A program made the translations under genes and the position numbers. Shown here piece after piece: positions 17,650 through 27,268 of a stretch of DNA of 64,000 nucleotides; the stretch's first letter is position 1; every line of letters starts with the position of its first letter. The stretch lies in NCBI RefSeq assembly GCF_004000925.1, contig NZ_BIME01000001.1:62001-126000 (forward strand), in the 5' to 3' direction. Under the pieces are notes generated by a model. It ran no database searches, was not told the origin of the DNA, and saw nothing but the letters and a program-made list of their open reading frames with translations. Origin of the DNA: Paenibacillus illinoisensis NBRC 15959. Lineage in GTDB: Bacteria > Bacillota > Bacilli > Paenibacillales > Paenibacillaceae.

Positions 17650-19020
17650 TTGACGGATTTAAGTTGTGCTGCACAAGATGCTTCCTCTTCATCTGAAGGT
17701 AAGGAGAAGGGAAACTTAAAATGGTGGCAGCTATCCCTGCTTGGCATCGGCTGTACGATTGGTACCGGATACTTTCTGGGTTCGGGAATAGGGATCAAAC
17801 AGACCGGACCTTCAATGGTGTTATCCTTTTTGATCGCCGCTCTGGGTACCTACATTGTGTTTCACTTCCTGGCTAAAATGACTACTGCAGATCCTCAGGA
17901 AGGTTCGTTCTGTTATTATGCAGGCAAAGCCTTTGGGCGTTGGGCACGCTTTGGCTGTGGATGGAACTATTGGAGCACCAAAATTTTAATCATGGGAAGC
18001 CAGTTAACGGCTTTGTCCATTCTCTCCCGATTTTGGTTTCCTAATGTTCCTCTCTGGGTTTTTGCGGCGGGTTATGCCATACTCTCCATTTTTGTTGTCC
18101 TACTTGGGACACAATGGTTTGACAAGATAGAGAATGTTCTCGCTGTGGTCAAAACCGCAGCTATTGTCATGTTTATTCTGCTGGCTGCAGCAGCACTCTT
18201 CGGCTGGATCCATGGGGGAAGCAATGAACGGCCAGGCATGCCAAGTTCAGCTGCTGAACTGTTCCCAGGTAAGTTTCCATCCTTCTGGTCGTCACTTCTC
18301 TATGCATTTTACGCATATGGCGGTGTAGAGACCATCGGACTCATGTCCATCCAGTTACAGGATAAAAAGGATGCCCCCAAAGCCGGAAAGGTGATGTTAA
18401 CCGGCCTTTCCATCCTTTATATGTTATCGATTGGCATGGCCGTGTTCATGGTGCACTATACGAAGATGAATGAAAAGGAAAGCCCGTTTGTTACGGCTCT
18501 ATCGTCGTATCATTTGGAATTCTTTCCTCATGTATTCAATGGCGCCATCATCTTGGCCGGTTTTTCGGCCATGAGCGCTTCTTTGTTTGCTGTCGTCAAC
18601 CTTCTGGTGACCATGTCCAAGGATGGAGACGCGCCTAAGCTGTTCAAAGCAAAATTAAAATTCAAACAACTTCCTCTACCTTCCCTTGTGCTTGCTGCGG
18701 TTGGCTTATGCGCCTCTATAGTGACAGCCCTGCTGCTTCCAGGAAAGATATATGAGTACATCACTACCGCAGCCGGTATATTGCAGATGTATAACTGGTC
18801 CTTTATCATTATCGCTGCCTTCAAAATACTTCAGATCCGCGCCAGGGATGTCATACTTGGCATTTCCGGTCTAGTCCTGTTATTGGGCGCGGTAAGTGGG
18901 ACACTAATGAAACCGGACATCCGGGTAGGCTTTTATGTAAGTCTGATCATGATTTTTGTGATAGCTCTTTTCACCTGGATCATGACAAGATGGTGGAAAA
19001 AACATAAGGTCTCGACGTAG
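17650..19020 (+). CDS. APC-family amino acid permease
   Basis: A 456-residue transporter with about 12 hydrophobic segments. The IGCTIGTGYFLGSGIGIKQTGPS block in the first helix is the substrate-binding motif of the AAT/GABA-permease branch, and the central ETIGLMSIQ segment fits. It should import an amino acid with protons; the substrate is not evident. Start is TTG at 17650 after GAGAGGTG. It is divergent from the small-gene/uvrA pair and ends at a strong terminator. Confidence 0.85.
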   Translation: MTDLSCAAQDASSSSEGKEKGNLKWWQLSLLGIGCTIGTGYFLGSGIGIKQTGPSMVLSFLIAALGTYIVFHFLAKMTTADPQEGSFCYYAGKAFGRWARFGCGWNYWSTKILIMGSQLTALSILSRFWFPNVPLWVFAAGYAILSIFVVLLGTQWFDKIENVLAVVKTAAIVMFILLAAAALFGWIHGGSNERPGMPSSAAELFPGKFPSFWSSLLYAFYAYGGVETIGLMSIQLQDKKDAPKAGKVMLTGLSILYMLSIGMAVFMVHYTKMNEKESPFVTALSSYHLEFFPHVFNGAIILAGFSAMSASLFAVVNLLVTMSKDGDAPKLFKAKLKFKQLPLPSLVLAAVGLCASIVTALLLPGKIYEYITTAAGILQMYNWSFIIIAAFKILQIRARDVILGISGLVLLLGAVSGTLMKPDIRVGFYVSLIMIFVIALFTWIMTRWWKKHKVST

Positions 19021-19021
19021 C

Positions 19022-19058
19022 AAAAAAAGAGGATATCCCGCGAAGGATATCCTCTTCC
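19022..19058. terminator. Bidirectional terminator between permease and asnA
   Basis: AGAGGATATCC and GGATATCCTCT form an 11-bp stem with a short loop, flanked by an A-run on the left. It serves the plus-strand permease and, in the other direction, asnA. Confidence 0.8.
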
Positions 19059-19081
19059 TGTTTCAAAACGCTTCAATCCAT

Positions 19082-20095
19082 CTATAATAGAGGAATATTT
19101 CCCTCTTCGCATTCCCGCCACGTTCTGTCATTCCACACCGACGCCTGCACTTCTCCAACATGCGCTTTTCGCAGCAAAAACATACACAGTCTGGATTTAC
19201 CAATTCCGCCTCCAATCGTGAAAGGAAGTACTCCGTTCAAGACAGATTGATGAAAATCAAGAGCGGCCCGTTCGTTCGCTTGACTCAGGTTCAATTGCTT
19301 TTCAAGTGCAGCGGCATCAACACGTATTCCCATCGATGAGACTTCCAGAGCCTGCTCCAGCACCGAAAACCATAATAAAATATCTCCGTTTAACGTCCAA
19401 TCATCATAATCCGGTGAACGACCGTCATGCACAATCCCTGAATTCAGCAGCCCACCTACCTGCATGATAAACACCGCACCGTATTGGCGTGTAATCTCAT
19501 TTTCGCGCTCTTTTGGGGTAAGATCCGGATATCGGTCCTCCAACTCTTGTGTTGTGATGAAGAAAATCTGATCGGGCAGAATGGGCTCAAGGCATGAGTA
19601 TTGAGTATAGAGTTCTTGCTCTGTTGTTTGAATCGAACGATAGATTTTGCTTACTTCTTCCTTGAGGGTCGTTAGGTTGCGTTGATCTTCTGCTATGACC
19701 TTCTCCCAGTCCCATTGATCCACATAGATGGAATGCAAATTATCCATCCACTCATCTCGTCTGATGGCATTCATATTGGTGTATAATCCTTCACCCACCT
19801 GAAAGCCATATGTCTTCAGTGCTATCCGTTTCCACTTCGCTAGGGATTGAACAACCTCAATCTGTCCTTCTTCCATATCCAATGCATCGAAAGAAACGAT
19901 ACGCTCTATTCCGTTCAAATTATCGTTAATTCCTGTACCTTCTTGCAGAAGAACAGGTGAGGGTACCTGTATGAGATTTATATGCTGCTCCAATCGTTCC
20001 TGAAACTTCTTTTTTGTAAAATGTATGGCCTCGGCAGTTTCCCTTAGGTTCAGCATCGGTTGGTACTTGTTCGGTACAACAATCGTTCGCAGCAT
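19082..20095 (-). CDS. asnA: Aspartate-ammonia ligase (asparagine synthetase A)
   Basis: A 337-residue class II synthetase-like enzyme that makes asparagine from aspartate, ammonia and ATP. Recognisable blocks are VPSPVLLQEGTGINDNLNG near the N-terminus, QWDWEKVI, VFIMQVGGLLNSG and the C-terminal PFTIGGGIGKSRLCMFLL. The length matches the AsnA family (about 330). The ATG at 20095 is chosen to match the family N-terminus; the ribosome site GAAGGGA is 12 nt away, rather far. It lies 134 bp downstream of the lysE-type gene on the same strand. Confidence 0.92.
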   Translation of the reverse strand: MLRTIVVPNKYQPMLNLRETAEAIHFTKKKFQERLEQHINLIQVPSPVLLQEGTGINDNLNGIERIVSFDALDMEEGQIEVVQSLAKWKRIALKTYGFQVGEGLYTNMNAIRRDEWMDNLHSIYVDQWDWEKVIAEDQRNLTTLKEEVSKIYRSIQTTEQELYTQYSCLEPILPDQIFFITTQELEDRYPDLTPKERENEITRQYGAVFIMQVGGLLNSGIVHDGRSPDYDDWTLNGDILLWFSVLEQALEVSSMGIRVDAAALEKQLNLSQANERAALDFHQSVLNGVLPFTIGGGIGKSRLCMFLLRKAHVGEVQASVWNDRTWRECEEGNIPLL

Positions 20096-20229
20096 GAAAG
20101 TACATCGTCCCTTCAGTTTGATTATCATGCAGTTTTCTGCATAACTGATGAGAGCAGTCTATGTGCCTATCATGGCGGTGTCGCGTTGTCCCACTCCAGA
20201 ATTGAAGCATTTGGGTGTACGCCCATCCT

Positions 20230-20865
20230 TTACGAGAACAATGCACGCAGCCCTTGAAGCGCAAAATAAACGCCGAACCCAACCAGAGACAAACCGGATA
20301 CAACGGATATGATGGAGAGGCTTCTTTGATTGAGATAACGCCGCATTCCTGTAGTTAACCCTGCCACAAGCAAATCCCAGAGCGTCAATCCGATGAAGAT
20401 CATACTGCTGTATATCAGCAGATGACTTGTCCCGAATGATACTGCCGTTTTGGCCAGAATGGATCCATAAATGCCTAACCAGAAAATGATGGACATCGGG
20501 CTGGTGATCGACATCAAAAATCCCAGCATGAAGCAGTGAAAGAGGGAATCCTTGCGATTTTTGGCCGAATGCAGCTTCACTTTGTTGATTTGCAGAATAC
20601 TCTCGATGCCAGTATAGGTTAGCGTGAACCCGCCAACGAGCCAGAGGAGAATTTGTACCCAGGGGATATTGAGAAATTGAACCAAGCCCATATAAATCAA
20701 CAGCATAAAGGCAGCATCGGCGATCATGGAACCCGCTCCGACCATCCATGCATGCCAAAAACCATTTTTGATGCCTTTGTCCAATCGGGCTGAATTGACA
20801 GGCCCAATGGGAGCAGCAAGCGTCAAACCAAGGAAAATATAACTGATCAGAAGTTGAACACTCAA
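20230..20865 (-). CDS. LysE-family amino acid exporter
   Basis: A 211-residue membrane protein with about six hydrophobic segments. The N-terminal GLTLAAPIGPVNSARLDKGIKNG block is the LysE/RhtB signature with the conserved AAPIGP turn, followed by ADAAFMLLIYMG. Members export lysine, arginine, homoserine or related compounds. It precedes asnA on the same strand, but the 134-bp gap makes cotranscription uncertain. Confidence 0.85.
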   Translation of the reverse strand: MSVQLLISYIFLGLTLAAPIGPVNSARLDKGIKNGFWHAWMVGAGSMIADAAFMLLIYMGLVQFLNIPWVQILLWLVGGFTLTYTGIESILQINKVKLHSAKNRKDSLFHCFMLGFLMSITSPMSIIFWLGIYGSILAKTAVSFGTSHLLIYSSMIFIGLTLWDLLVAGLTTGMRRYLNQRSLSIISVVSGLSLVGFGVYFALQGLRALFS

Positions 20866-20967
20866 GACTTCCTCACTCCTACTCGCTTGTCCAGTTTATT
20901 TCCCCATCTTATGATCCAATTACGCTTAACATGACAATATTACAACCATTTATATAGCTTTTATCTA

Positions 20968-21018
20968 TGAAAAAAAGACTATTTCACAGACAGATAAACA
21001 TGTCTGGAAATAGCCTCT
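20968..21018 (-). terminator. Terminator of csaA
   Basis: On the minus strand GGCTATTTC-AGACA and TGTCT-TGAAATAGTC pair over about 15 bp and are followed by seven T, about 70 nt past the csaA stop. Confidence 0.75.
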
Positions 21019-21087
21019 ATATAACGTCGTTATTTGATGCTTCTACATCGTACGATTTTTAGTTTGATCGATAACCCAAAAATCTTT

Positions 21088-21420
21088 TTACGCTATAGGT
21101 GTTCCTGGTGGTAGATCAATATCAGGTTTTAACAACACGACATCCCCTTTTTCGGGTACACCTCCTAGAACCAATACCTCCGACTTGAATCCGGCGATCC
21201 GGCGCGGAGGGAAATTAACAACAGCAATAACTTGTTTCCCTATGACCACTTCCGCTTCATATCTTTTCGTAATTTGTGCACTCGATTTCTTGATACCAAT
21301 CTCTTCTCCAAAATCAATCTCCAGCTTGATCGCCGGCACTTTTGCCTCTGCAAAAAACTCAGCATGAAGTATTGTTCCAATGCGGATATCCAGCTTCATA
21401 AAATCATCAATGGTTGCCAT
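21088..21420 (-). CDS. csaA: CsaA, tRNA-binding-domain chaperone-like protein
   Basis: A 110-residue single-domain protein with the tRNA-binding OB fold. The [20 protein letters not shown] start, SAQITKRY middle, and [19 protein letters not shown] block are typical of CsaA. B. subtilis CsaA has chaperone activity and has been linked to protein secretion; tRNA binding is known from structure. It is a single gene with its own terminator. Confidence 0.9.
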   Translation of the reverse strand: MATIDDFMKLDIRIGTILHAEFFAEAKVPAIKLEIDFGEEIGIKKSSAQITKRYEAEVVIGKQVIAVVNFPPRRIAGFKSEVLVLGGVPEKGDVVLLKPDIDLPPGTPIA

Positions 21421-21463
21421 GTATATAATCTCCTCATCTTTTGTTTTATTCCAATATAATACA

Positions 21464-22375
21464 CTAAATCCATTCTTGTTTAGCTACGATGTGACTGGAG
21501 GAACGGAGCCAAAAGTACACGCCCATACCGAACAATGTAATCAATCCACCTGTTAATTGAAATGCGGTTATCGTTTCTCCCAAAAATAGATAAGCCAGAA
21601 GAATTGCCAGAACAGGTTCCCCAATAATCCCTACAGAAACTGTCGTAGCGCCGATCGTTTTTAATAGTAGGTTAAAAATATTCTGACCAAAAATGGTTGG
21701 AATTACGGCGAGCAACAAGAAATAGGTCCAATCCGAAGAACGGTAACCCACCAAAGGAATTTGATTGAACAAGCAATAAACCAGCATCACGGTCCCGCCC
21801 AGGAAAAAAACAAGGATACTGTATAAATTCGAGTCTATCTTACGGCTGACCTTCTGCCCTGCAAGCATATAAGCAGAAACCAAAATGGTTCCCAACAAGG
21901 ATAGTCCGTCTCCTAATATCGCCTCTCGCGAAATCCCCAGATCCCCCCAAGCAATGATGATTGAACCAATGAGGGCTGCAATTAAGCAACAGATCGTTAG
22001 CATGCTGTTTCGTTCTCTGAACATAAAATAAGAGCCAATCATTACGAATAAAGGCTGCAATGACAAGATGACCATAGAACTCGCCACCGAAGTATGGACC
22101 AAGGATTCCATCCAAAATAAAAAGTGTAATCCAAGAAATAGCCCTGCTACCACTACGGTAACCCAGTCTTTCTTGTTCATCTTAGAGATCAGAAGGGCTT
22201 TCCAGGGTACAAAAGGAAGCATAATGATTACGGATATGTACAATCTGTACATTCCAGCCACAGCGGTTGCCGTATCTGATGATTTGATCATAATCGATGA
22301 GATCGAAACAGACAGGATGCTGATCAAAAGCAATATATACGGATGGAGCGGTAACGACGATTGTTTCATTTTCAC
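21464..22375 (-). CDS. EamA-family (DMT) transporter
   Basis: A 303-residue membrane protein with ten predicted helices in two EamA repeats (first about 10-145, second about 155-290, the latter with [20 protein letters not shown]). Drug/metabolite transporters of this group export amino acids or small metabolites. The GTG at 22375 is preceded by GGAGG at 8 nt. It is divergent from an AraC regulator at 22532, which may control it. Confidence 0.85.
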   Translation of the reverse strand: MKMKQSSLPLHPYILLLISILSVSISSIMIKSSDTATAVAGMYRLYISVIIMLPFVPWKALLISKMNKKDWVTVVVAGLFLGLHFLFWMESLVHTSVASSMVILSLQPLFVMIGSYFMFRERNSMLTICCLIAALIGSIIIAWGDLGISREAILGDGLSLLGTILVSAYMLAGQKVSRKIDSNLYSILVFFLGGTVMLVYCLFNQIPLVGYRSSDWTYFLLLAVIPTIFGQNIFNLLLKTIGATTVSVGIIGEPVLAILLAYLFLGETITAFQLTGGLITLFGMGVYFWLRSSSHIVAKQEWI

Positions 22376-22531
22376 ATGTAAATCCTCCAGGATGTTTTAT
22401 CCAATCGTCTGTGCACAGGATGTATTGATAACCTTAAGATCTGATATAATAATATCACCGCTTATCGATCATTAGTGCAATAATATCTTTCATTTATATC
22501 GATATATCGTCAATTGAAAGGAATCAACTCC

Positions 22532-23416
22532 ATGGAGAAACCCTTGCATGAGACCATCCAATATCCCGATACTTCCTTCCCTTATATCATGTACACGCAT
22601 ACGGTCCACGATAGCATCCCTGAAGGAAGAGGGTTCAACGACCTGCATTGGCATGAAGATCTACAGATCACATTGGTTACCAAAGGAACACTGGTGATCC
22701 AGGTTAACGGGATGGATCATGAATTACATACAGGTCAGGCCATTCTGATCAATAAAAGCATTCTTCATGTTACGACCCATTTGACGCATAACGGACAGTA
22801 TGTCAGTTTTAATTTTCCGGAGAAACTGCTAGCTTTCTACTCGGATAGTGCCATGGAGAAAAACTATGTCCTCCCCTATACCAACTCGTCCTTTGTATCC
22901 CTTGTAATCAAAGGCGAAGTTACATGGGAAATTCAAGTACTTGAAATGCTTTGGGATATGAAAAAAAAATTTGAGATGACCAAACAATGGGGCTGGGAGT
23001 ACGAGGTTTCCATTCAGACGGTACAGCTGTGGCTGACCATAATCTCCAATTTTTCGCTATCGACAGAGGAAGCATCAGTGAACGTGAAGCGTCAACAGGA
23101 GAGACTTCAATTCATGCTCAGTTTCATCCACCGTCATTATGCAGATCCGATTACATTACAGGAGATCGCCGATGCATCTCATCTGAGTGTTTCGGAATGC
23201 ACCCGAAGTTTTAAGCGTACAATTCATATGACCCCTTATGCCTACTTGATTAAGTATCGAATTAAAAAAAGCTGTGAGTTATTAAGCTCGACCGACTATA
23301 CTATAACGGAGATAGCCCATAGAGTGGGCTTCAATCATGTGAATCACTTTATTCAGTCTTTCAAAAAACAGCATCAACAAACACCTAACGACTTCCGCAG
23401 GGGGCGAGTGAAATGA
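22532..23416 (+). CDS. AraC-family transcriptional regulator
   Basis: A 294-residue regulator with an N-terminal cupin sensor domain (HWHEDLQITLVTKG, metal/ligand-binding His pattern) and a C-terminal double helix-turn-helix (HLSVSECTRSFKRTIHMTP and HRVGFNHVNHFIQSFKKQH). It overlaps the following phosphotransferase gene by 4 bp (ATGA), so the two form one operon. It is divergent from the EamA transporter. ATG at 22532 follows GAAAGGA; an in-frame TTG lies at 22514. Confidence 0.87.
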   Translation: MEKPLHETIQYPDTSFPYIMYTHTVHDSIPEGRGFNDLHWHEDLQITLVTKGTLVIQVNGMDHELHTGQAILINKSILHVTTHLTHNGQYVSFNFPEKLLAFYSDSAMEKNYVLPYTNSSFVSLVIKGEVTWEIQVLEMLWDMKKKFEMTKQWGWEYEVSIQTVQLWLTIISNFSLSTEEASVNVKRQQERLQFMLSFIHRHYADPITLQEIADASHLSVSECTRSFKRTIHMTPYAYLIKYRIKKSCELLSSTDYTITEIAHRVGFNHVNHFIQSFKKQHQQTPNDFRRGRVK

Positions 23417-24291
23417 TTGAAATTACGACTGAACTGGTACGTCAGCTGATCCAGAGTCAATTTCCCGAGTGGAAACACCTAACCATAGCACCCGTGGACA
23501 AAAGTGGACACGATAATCGGACCTATCGATTAGGAAATGAGATGACTGTTCGTTTACCGAGTCATGAGCGATATGCCTCTGCTGTTCAAAAAGAATTGAC
23601 GTGGCTGCCCATTTTCAAGCCTTATCTCTCCTTGCCGATTCCGGCACCGATTGCAAAAGGTGAGCCTACGGCAGCATATCCTCTTCCCTGGTCTGTTAAC
23701 CAATGGATTGAAGGCAGCACAGTCACAGTTGAAAATATAACGGATCTGAACACATTTGCTGAGGATCTCGCTGGTTTTCTAATTGAACTGGAAGCGATTG
23801 ATGCAAGCCAAGGTATTCCCGCAGGCATCCAAAATTTTCATCGCGGCGGAAACCTGGCTGTTTATGACCAGGACACCAGATCCGTCATTGACGTTTTACC
23901 CAGTCCGTACGATCCAAAGCTGTTATTGGAAATATGGGAGCTTGCCCTTGCCACAAAATATGAAGCCACACCGCTCTGGCTGCACGGTGACGTTGCTGTA
24001 GGAAATCTGCTCGTACAAGACGGCCGATTGTGCGGCGTCATTGATTTCGGAACGATGGGCGTAGGTGATCCTTCCAGCGACCTGGTGCTGGCATGGAACT
24101 TTTTTGATGATAGGAGTCGTGATATTTTCCTCCGCCGAATGAATGCTGACCAAGATATGATTAACCGTGCGAGAGGATGGGCATTATGGAAAGCACTTAT
24201 CACTTATGCCTGGAATGAACCAGGTTCGGAGTCATCCAACTGGGGAAAACGGGTTATAGATGTGATCATTCGAGATTATAAATCACTTTAG
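23413..24291 (+). CDS. Aminoglycoside phosphotransferase-like kinase
   Basis: A 292-residue small-molecule kinase of the APH family. Catalytic loop WLHGDVAVGNLL supplies the active Asp, and IDFGTMGVGDPSSDL the metal-binding Asp. The N-terminal SGHDNRTYRLGNEMTVRLP is the nucleotide-binding lobe with Arg where many relatives have Lys. Such proteins phosphorylate aminoglycosides, macrolides, choline or other alcohols, so resistance cannot be assumed. The start overlaps the stop of the AraC gene, and a terminator follows. Confidence 0.85.
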   Translation: MIEITTELVRQLIQSQFPEWKHLTIAPVDKSGHDNRTYRLGNEMTVRLPSHERYASAVQKELTWLPIFKPYLSLPIPAPIAKGEPTAAYPLPWSVNQWIEGSTVTVENITDLNTFAEDLAGFLIELEAIDASQGIPAGIQNFHRGGNLAVYDQDTRSVIDVLPSPYDPKLLLEIWELALATKYEATPLWLHGDVAVGNLLVQDGRLCGVIDFGTMGVGDPSSDLVLAWNFFDDRSRDIFLRRMNADQDMINRARGWALWKALITYAWNEPGSESSNWGKRVIDVIIRDYKSL

Positions 24292-24328
24292 TCATATCGT
24301 CCTTGTAGTACTCCTAAGATAAAACATA

Positions 24329-24361
24329 AAAACCGGATTCCTATTCGTGGAATCCGGTTTT
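24329..24361. terminator. Bidirectional terminator between phosphotransferase and nspC
   Basis: A perfect 13-bp stem AAAACCGGATTCC / GGAATCCGGTTTT with a 7-nt loop, T-rich on both sides, separates convergent genes. Confidence 0.88.
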
Positions 24362-24388
24362 ATTATTAATGATATACATAATAGCTAA

Positions 24389-25516
24389 CTAAGCCAGTCT
24401 CATTTTGAAATCCTGATACCCGAATTCACGGACAACTTCACAATCGCCATCTTTGCGTTTTACAGCGATGGCTGGCAATGGCATTCCGTTGAATGTATTC
24501 GTTTTGACCATGGAATAGATCGCCATATCTTCAAAGACCAGACGATCGCCTTCTTTCAAAGGCTCATCAAACGAATAATCTCCAATGACATCACCAGACA
24601 AACAAGTTTGACCGCCAAGACGGTACAGGTGAGGCTTCTCTCCTGCTTCTCCGGAGCCAACGAGCGGCGGACGATATGGCATTTCCAGTACGTCTGGCAT
24701 GTGACAAGTGGCCGACGTATCCAGAATGGCAATATCCATTCCGTTTTTGTGGAAATCCAGCACAGAAGTCACCAGATAACCCGCGTTAAGCGCAACAGCT
24801 TCCCCTGGCTCCAGATAAACTTCCAAGCCATATTTGTCCTGCATGCGTTTGATGCATGCTTCCAGTCTTGGAATGTCATAATCCTCACGTGTAATGTGGT
24901 GTCCACCACCGAAGTTAATCCACTCCATTTGAGGCAGCCATTGTCCGAACTTCTCTTCCACTGCGTTCAGCGTCGTTTCCAGATCGTCGGAATTTTGTTG
25001 ACATAGTGTATGGAAATGCAAACCGGAGACGCCTTCCAGCAGCTCTGCACGGAAATCCTCCTGTTTGGCACCGAAACGTGAACCTGGAGAGCACGGATCA
25101 TAAATCTCGTGCCCTTCTTGGGTCGAACATTCAGGATTGATACGCAAGCCAATCTTGCGGCCAGCCTGAAGTGCTTTATCCTTAAATTTCGCAAGCTGCG
25201 AAAAAGAGTTGAAAATAATGTGATCGCAGATTGAAATAATCTCATCGATCTCGTCTTCACGGTAGGCTGGTGCAAATACATGATTCTCTTTGCCCATTTC
25301 CTCGTGGCCCAGACGGGCTTCATATAACCCGCTTGCCGTTGCCCCGCTCAAATATTGTCCGATTAGTGGATACATCGCTGTCATGGAAAATGCCTTTTGA
25401 GCCAGCACGATTTTGGCACCTGTACGCTGCATGACACCGTTAAGGATCTTCACATTTTTCTCAATAAGCGCCTCATCAACAACAAAGCATGGTGTCGGTA
25501 ATTGCTCAAACCGCAT
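24389..25516 (-). CDS. nspC: Carboxy(nor)spermidine decarboxylase
   Basis: A 375-residue PLP-dependent alanine-racemase-fold decarboxylase. The PLP lysine is expected in AKIVLAQKAFS; ECSTQEGHEIYDPCSPGSRFG, LHFHTLCQQ, WINFGGGHHITREDYD, YLEPGEAV and GGQTCLSGDVIGDY are the family blocks, the last holding the active-site Cys. It converts carboxyspermidine (or carboxynorspermidine) to spermidine (norspermidine). The start lies one base after the dehydrogenase stop, so the two are coupled. This dehydrogenase-decarboxylase route is the known alternative to SpeD/SpeE. Confidence 0.93.
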   Translation of the reverse strand: MRFEQLPTPCFVVDEALIEKNVKILNGVMQRTGAKIVLAQKAFSMTAMYPLIGQYLSGATASGLYEARLGHEEMGKENHVFAPAYREDEIDEIISICDHIIFNSFSQLAKFKDKALQAGRKIGLRINPECSTQEGHEIYDPCSPGSRFGAKQEDFRAELLEGVSGLHFHTLCQQNSDDLETTLNAVEEKFGQWLPQMEWINFGGGHHITREDYDIPRLEACIKRMQDKYGLEVYLEPGEAVALNAGYLVTSVLDFHKNGMDIAILDTSATCHMPDVLEMPYRPPLVGSGEAGEKPHLYRLGGQTCLSGDVIGDYSFDEPLKEGDRLVFEDMAIYSMVKTNTFNGMPLPAIAVKRKDGDCEVVREFGYQDFKMRLA

Positions 25517-25517
25517 C

Positions 25518-26756
25518 TTAACGAACGAGCTCCGATTCTTTCACTTCTTCTGGCAGTTCGTCAACAAGAACCGGGTTGAAGTCTTCTACCCATGGAAGTC
25601 CCCATTTGTTCAGCTCTTCCATGAACGGATCCGGGTTGAACTCTTCCACGTTGTATACGCCTGGTTTGTTCCATTTGCCTGTCATAACCATAGCTGCGCC
25701 GATCATTGCTGGAACGCCTGTTGTATACGAGATAGCTTGGGAACCAACCTCTTTGTAGCACTCTTGGTGATCACAGATGTTGTAAACGTAGTACGTTTTG
25801 TCCTTGCCGTCTTTTTTGCCTTTGAAAATGCAGCCGATGTTCGTTTTGCCCACAGTACGTGGTCCAAGGGATGCCGGGTCAGGCAGTACCGCCTTCAGGA
25901 ACTGCAGCGGGATGATTTGTTTGCCTTCGAATTCGATAGGTTCGATGGAAGTCATGCCCACATTCTCAAGTGCTTTCAGGTGAGTCAGGTAGCTTTGGCC
26001 AAATGTCATGAAGAAACGAATCCGTTTCAAGCCAGGAATGTTTTTCGCCAAAGATTCCAGCTCTTCATGGTACAACAGGTACATGTCTTTTTCGCCAACT
26101 TCCTTGAAGTCGTAGACACGCTTGATTTCCATCGGTTTAGTTTCGATCCATTCACCATTTTCCCAGTATCTTCCGTTTGCCGAAACTTCGCGGATGTTGA
26201 TTTCCGGGTTAAAATTGGTTGCGAACGGATAGCCGTGATCGCCGCCGTTGCAGTCCAGGATGTCGATGTACTCGATTTCGTCAAAGTAGTGCTTCAGGGC
26301 ATAGGCAGAGAATACGCCAGTTACGCCTGGGTCAAAACCGCTGCCCAGCAGTGCAGTGATTCCTGCTTTTTCAAAACGCTCTTTGTAATCCCATTGCCAG
26401 CTGTATTCGAATTTTGCAGTATCTTCTGGCTCATAGTTAGCTGTATCCATGTAGTGCGTTTTGGTTGCAAGGCACGCATCCATGATCGTCAGATCTTGAT
26501 AAGGCAAAGCCAGGTTCATAACGATATCCGGTTTAACTTCGTTGATCAAAGCAATCAATTCGTCTACATTATCCGCGTCCACTTGTGCTGTAGTGATTTT
26601 TGTTTTGCCACCGTCCAGCTTCGCTTTGAGATCATCACATTTGGATTTGGTACGACTCGCAATACAGATTTCCTCAAAAACTTCGCTATTTTGAACGCAT
26701 TTGTGTACTGCCACAGAAGCCACGCCGCCGGCGCCGATAATTAGTGCTTTTCCCAT
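25518..26756 (-). CDS. Carboxy(nor)spermidine dehydrogenase (saccharopine dehydrogenase family)
   Basis: A 412-residue oxidoreductase with an N-terminal Rossmann motif GKALIIGAGGVASVAVHKC and a saccharopine-dehydrogenase-like body (MNLALPYQDLTIMDACL, LLGSGFDPGVTGVFSAYAL, and ILDCNGGDHGYPFATNFNPE). It condenses putrescine (or diaminopropane) with aspartate semialdehyde using NADPH. It is the first gene of the two-gene spermidine operon and is preceded by a long structured leader ending in a terminator about 100 nt before the start. A mis-annotation as lysine-pathway saccharopine dehydrogenase is common; the nspC partner decides the role. Confidence 0.92.
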   Translation of the reverse strand: MGKALIIGAGGVASVAVHKCVQNSEVFEEICIASRTKSKCDDLKAKLDGGKTKITTAQVDADNVDELIALINEVKPDIVMNLALPYQDLTIMDACLATKTHYMDTANYEPEDTAKFEYSWQWDYKERFEKAGITALLGSGFDPGVTGVFSAYALKHYFDEIEYIDILDCNGGDHGYPFATNFNPEINIREVSANGRYWENGEWIETKPMEIKRVYDFKEVGEKDMYLLYHEELESLAKNIPGLKRIRFFMTFGQSYLTHLKALENVGMTSIEPIEFEGKQIIPLQFLKAVLPDPASLGPRTVGKTNIGCIFKGKKDGKDKTYYVYNICDHQECYKEVGSQAISYTTGVPAMIGAAMVMTGKWNKPGVYNVEEFNPDPFMEELNKWGLPWVEDFNPVLVDELPEEVKESELVR

Positions 26757-27262
26757 TTTTACATTCTCCTATCCCATATGTAGATTTTTTTGGTTTTTGA
26801 TTCAATTGTCCGTTTCAAGGTCTTCTCATTGTTCAACTTCCGTCAATTCCTGACAACAAAAAAAGCAAGGTGAATAAATGCCGCAATCCGCGCATCATCA
26901 CACTTGCTTGTCGATATACATCGTGAAAAAACGTAAAGTCTCCATAACCAAAAAAGTTCAAAGAACTCCTCTGGTGGAAAGCTCCCTCATGTATATCAAT
27001 ATCAGATCAGAGTCTATATAGCAAATAATTCGCCTTTACCACTCTTATTGACCGTTTCACAAGTTGATGTGCAATTGCACTGGTTGTAAAGTAACCAACT
27101 TATAAAATTTGAGCTTTTAACTCAATCAATAAGGCAACATAAGTTGCCAATCGGCGTTTGACCCGGCTGTCCGTATGGCCTTGACTCCCTCATGGAAGTG
27201 GTCAAAAATTATCTGCTGGAAAGTGCTCGTTCCAATTGATATAACTGCTTTCCAAAATCACA
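26757..27262 (-). ncRNA. Structured leader RNA of the spermidine operon (candidate regulatory RNA)
   Basis: About 500 nt between the predicted transcription start and the dehydrogenase start hold no gene but two helix-closed modules on the minus strand. Module 1 (27240-27124) is closed by AUCAAU/AUUGAU and contains hairpins UGGAA/UUCCA, UUGAC/GUCAA and GGCAAC-UUAU-GUUGCC. Module 2 (26999-26911) is closed by an 11-bp helix (26989-26999 with 26911-26921) and contains a 12-bp hairpin stacked on a 6-bp helix. Both contain CATGAGGGAG. Module 2 abuts a terminator. I recognise no known riboswitch class in it. Transcription attenuation by a polyamine or precursor is inference. Confidence 0.5.
26857..26909 (-). 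terminator. Leader terminator (putative attenuator) before the spermidine operon
   Basis: On the minus strand AAGCAAG-GTGA pairs with TTCAC-CTTGCTT (26898-26909 with 26863-26874), with an inner ATGC/GCAT stem, followed by seven T. It lies within the 5' leader, about 100 nt upstream of the dehydrogenase start, two nucleotides past the closing helix of module 2. That position is typical of a riboswitch expression platform. Confidence 0.7.
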
Positions 27263-27268
27263 GGTTAA

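Noticed and set aside
20096..20229. T-box-like elements (TGGGAC...CGCG and AGGGACGA) before asnA on the minus strand
   Set aside because: The interval is only 134 nt, too short for a T-box stem I, the UGGN bulge would not fit the discriminator of tRNA-Asn, and no terminator with a T-run is present.
25413..26744. 443-codon open frame on the plus strand opposite the carboxyspermidine dehydrogenase gene
   Set aside because: It mirrors a strongly biased coding sequence, gives a Phe/Val/Cys-rich product with no domain, and has no ribosome site. The minus-strand gene is certain.
27061..27101. Nested repeats AAGTTG/CAACTT and GTGCAATTGCAC in the spermidine leader
   Set aside because: Not claimed as a separate operator. 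They may be a linker helix between the two RNA modules, but alternative pairings are equally good.
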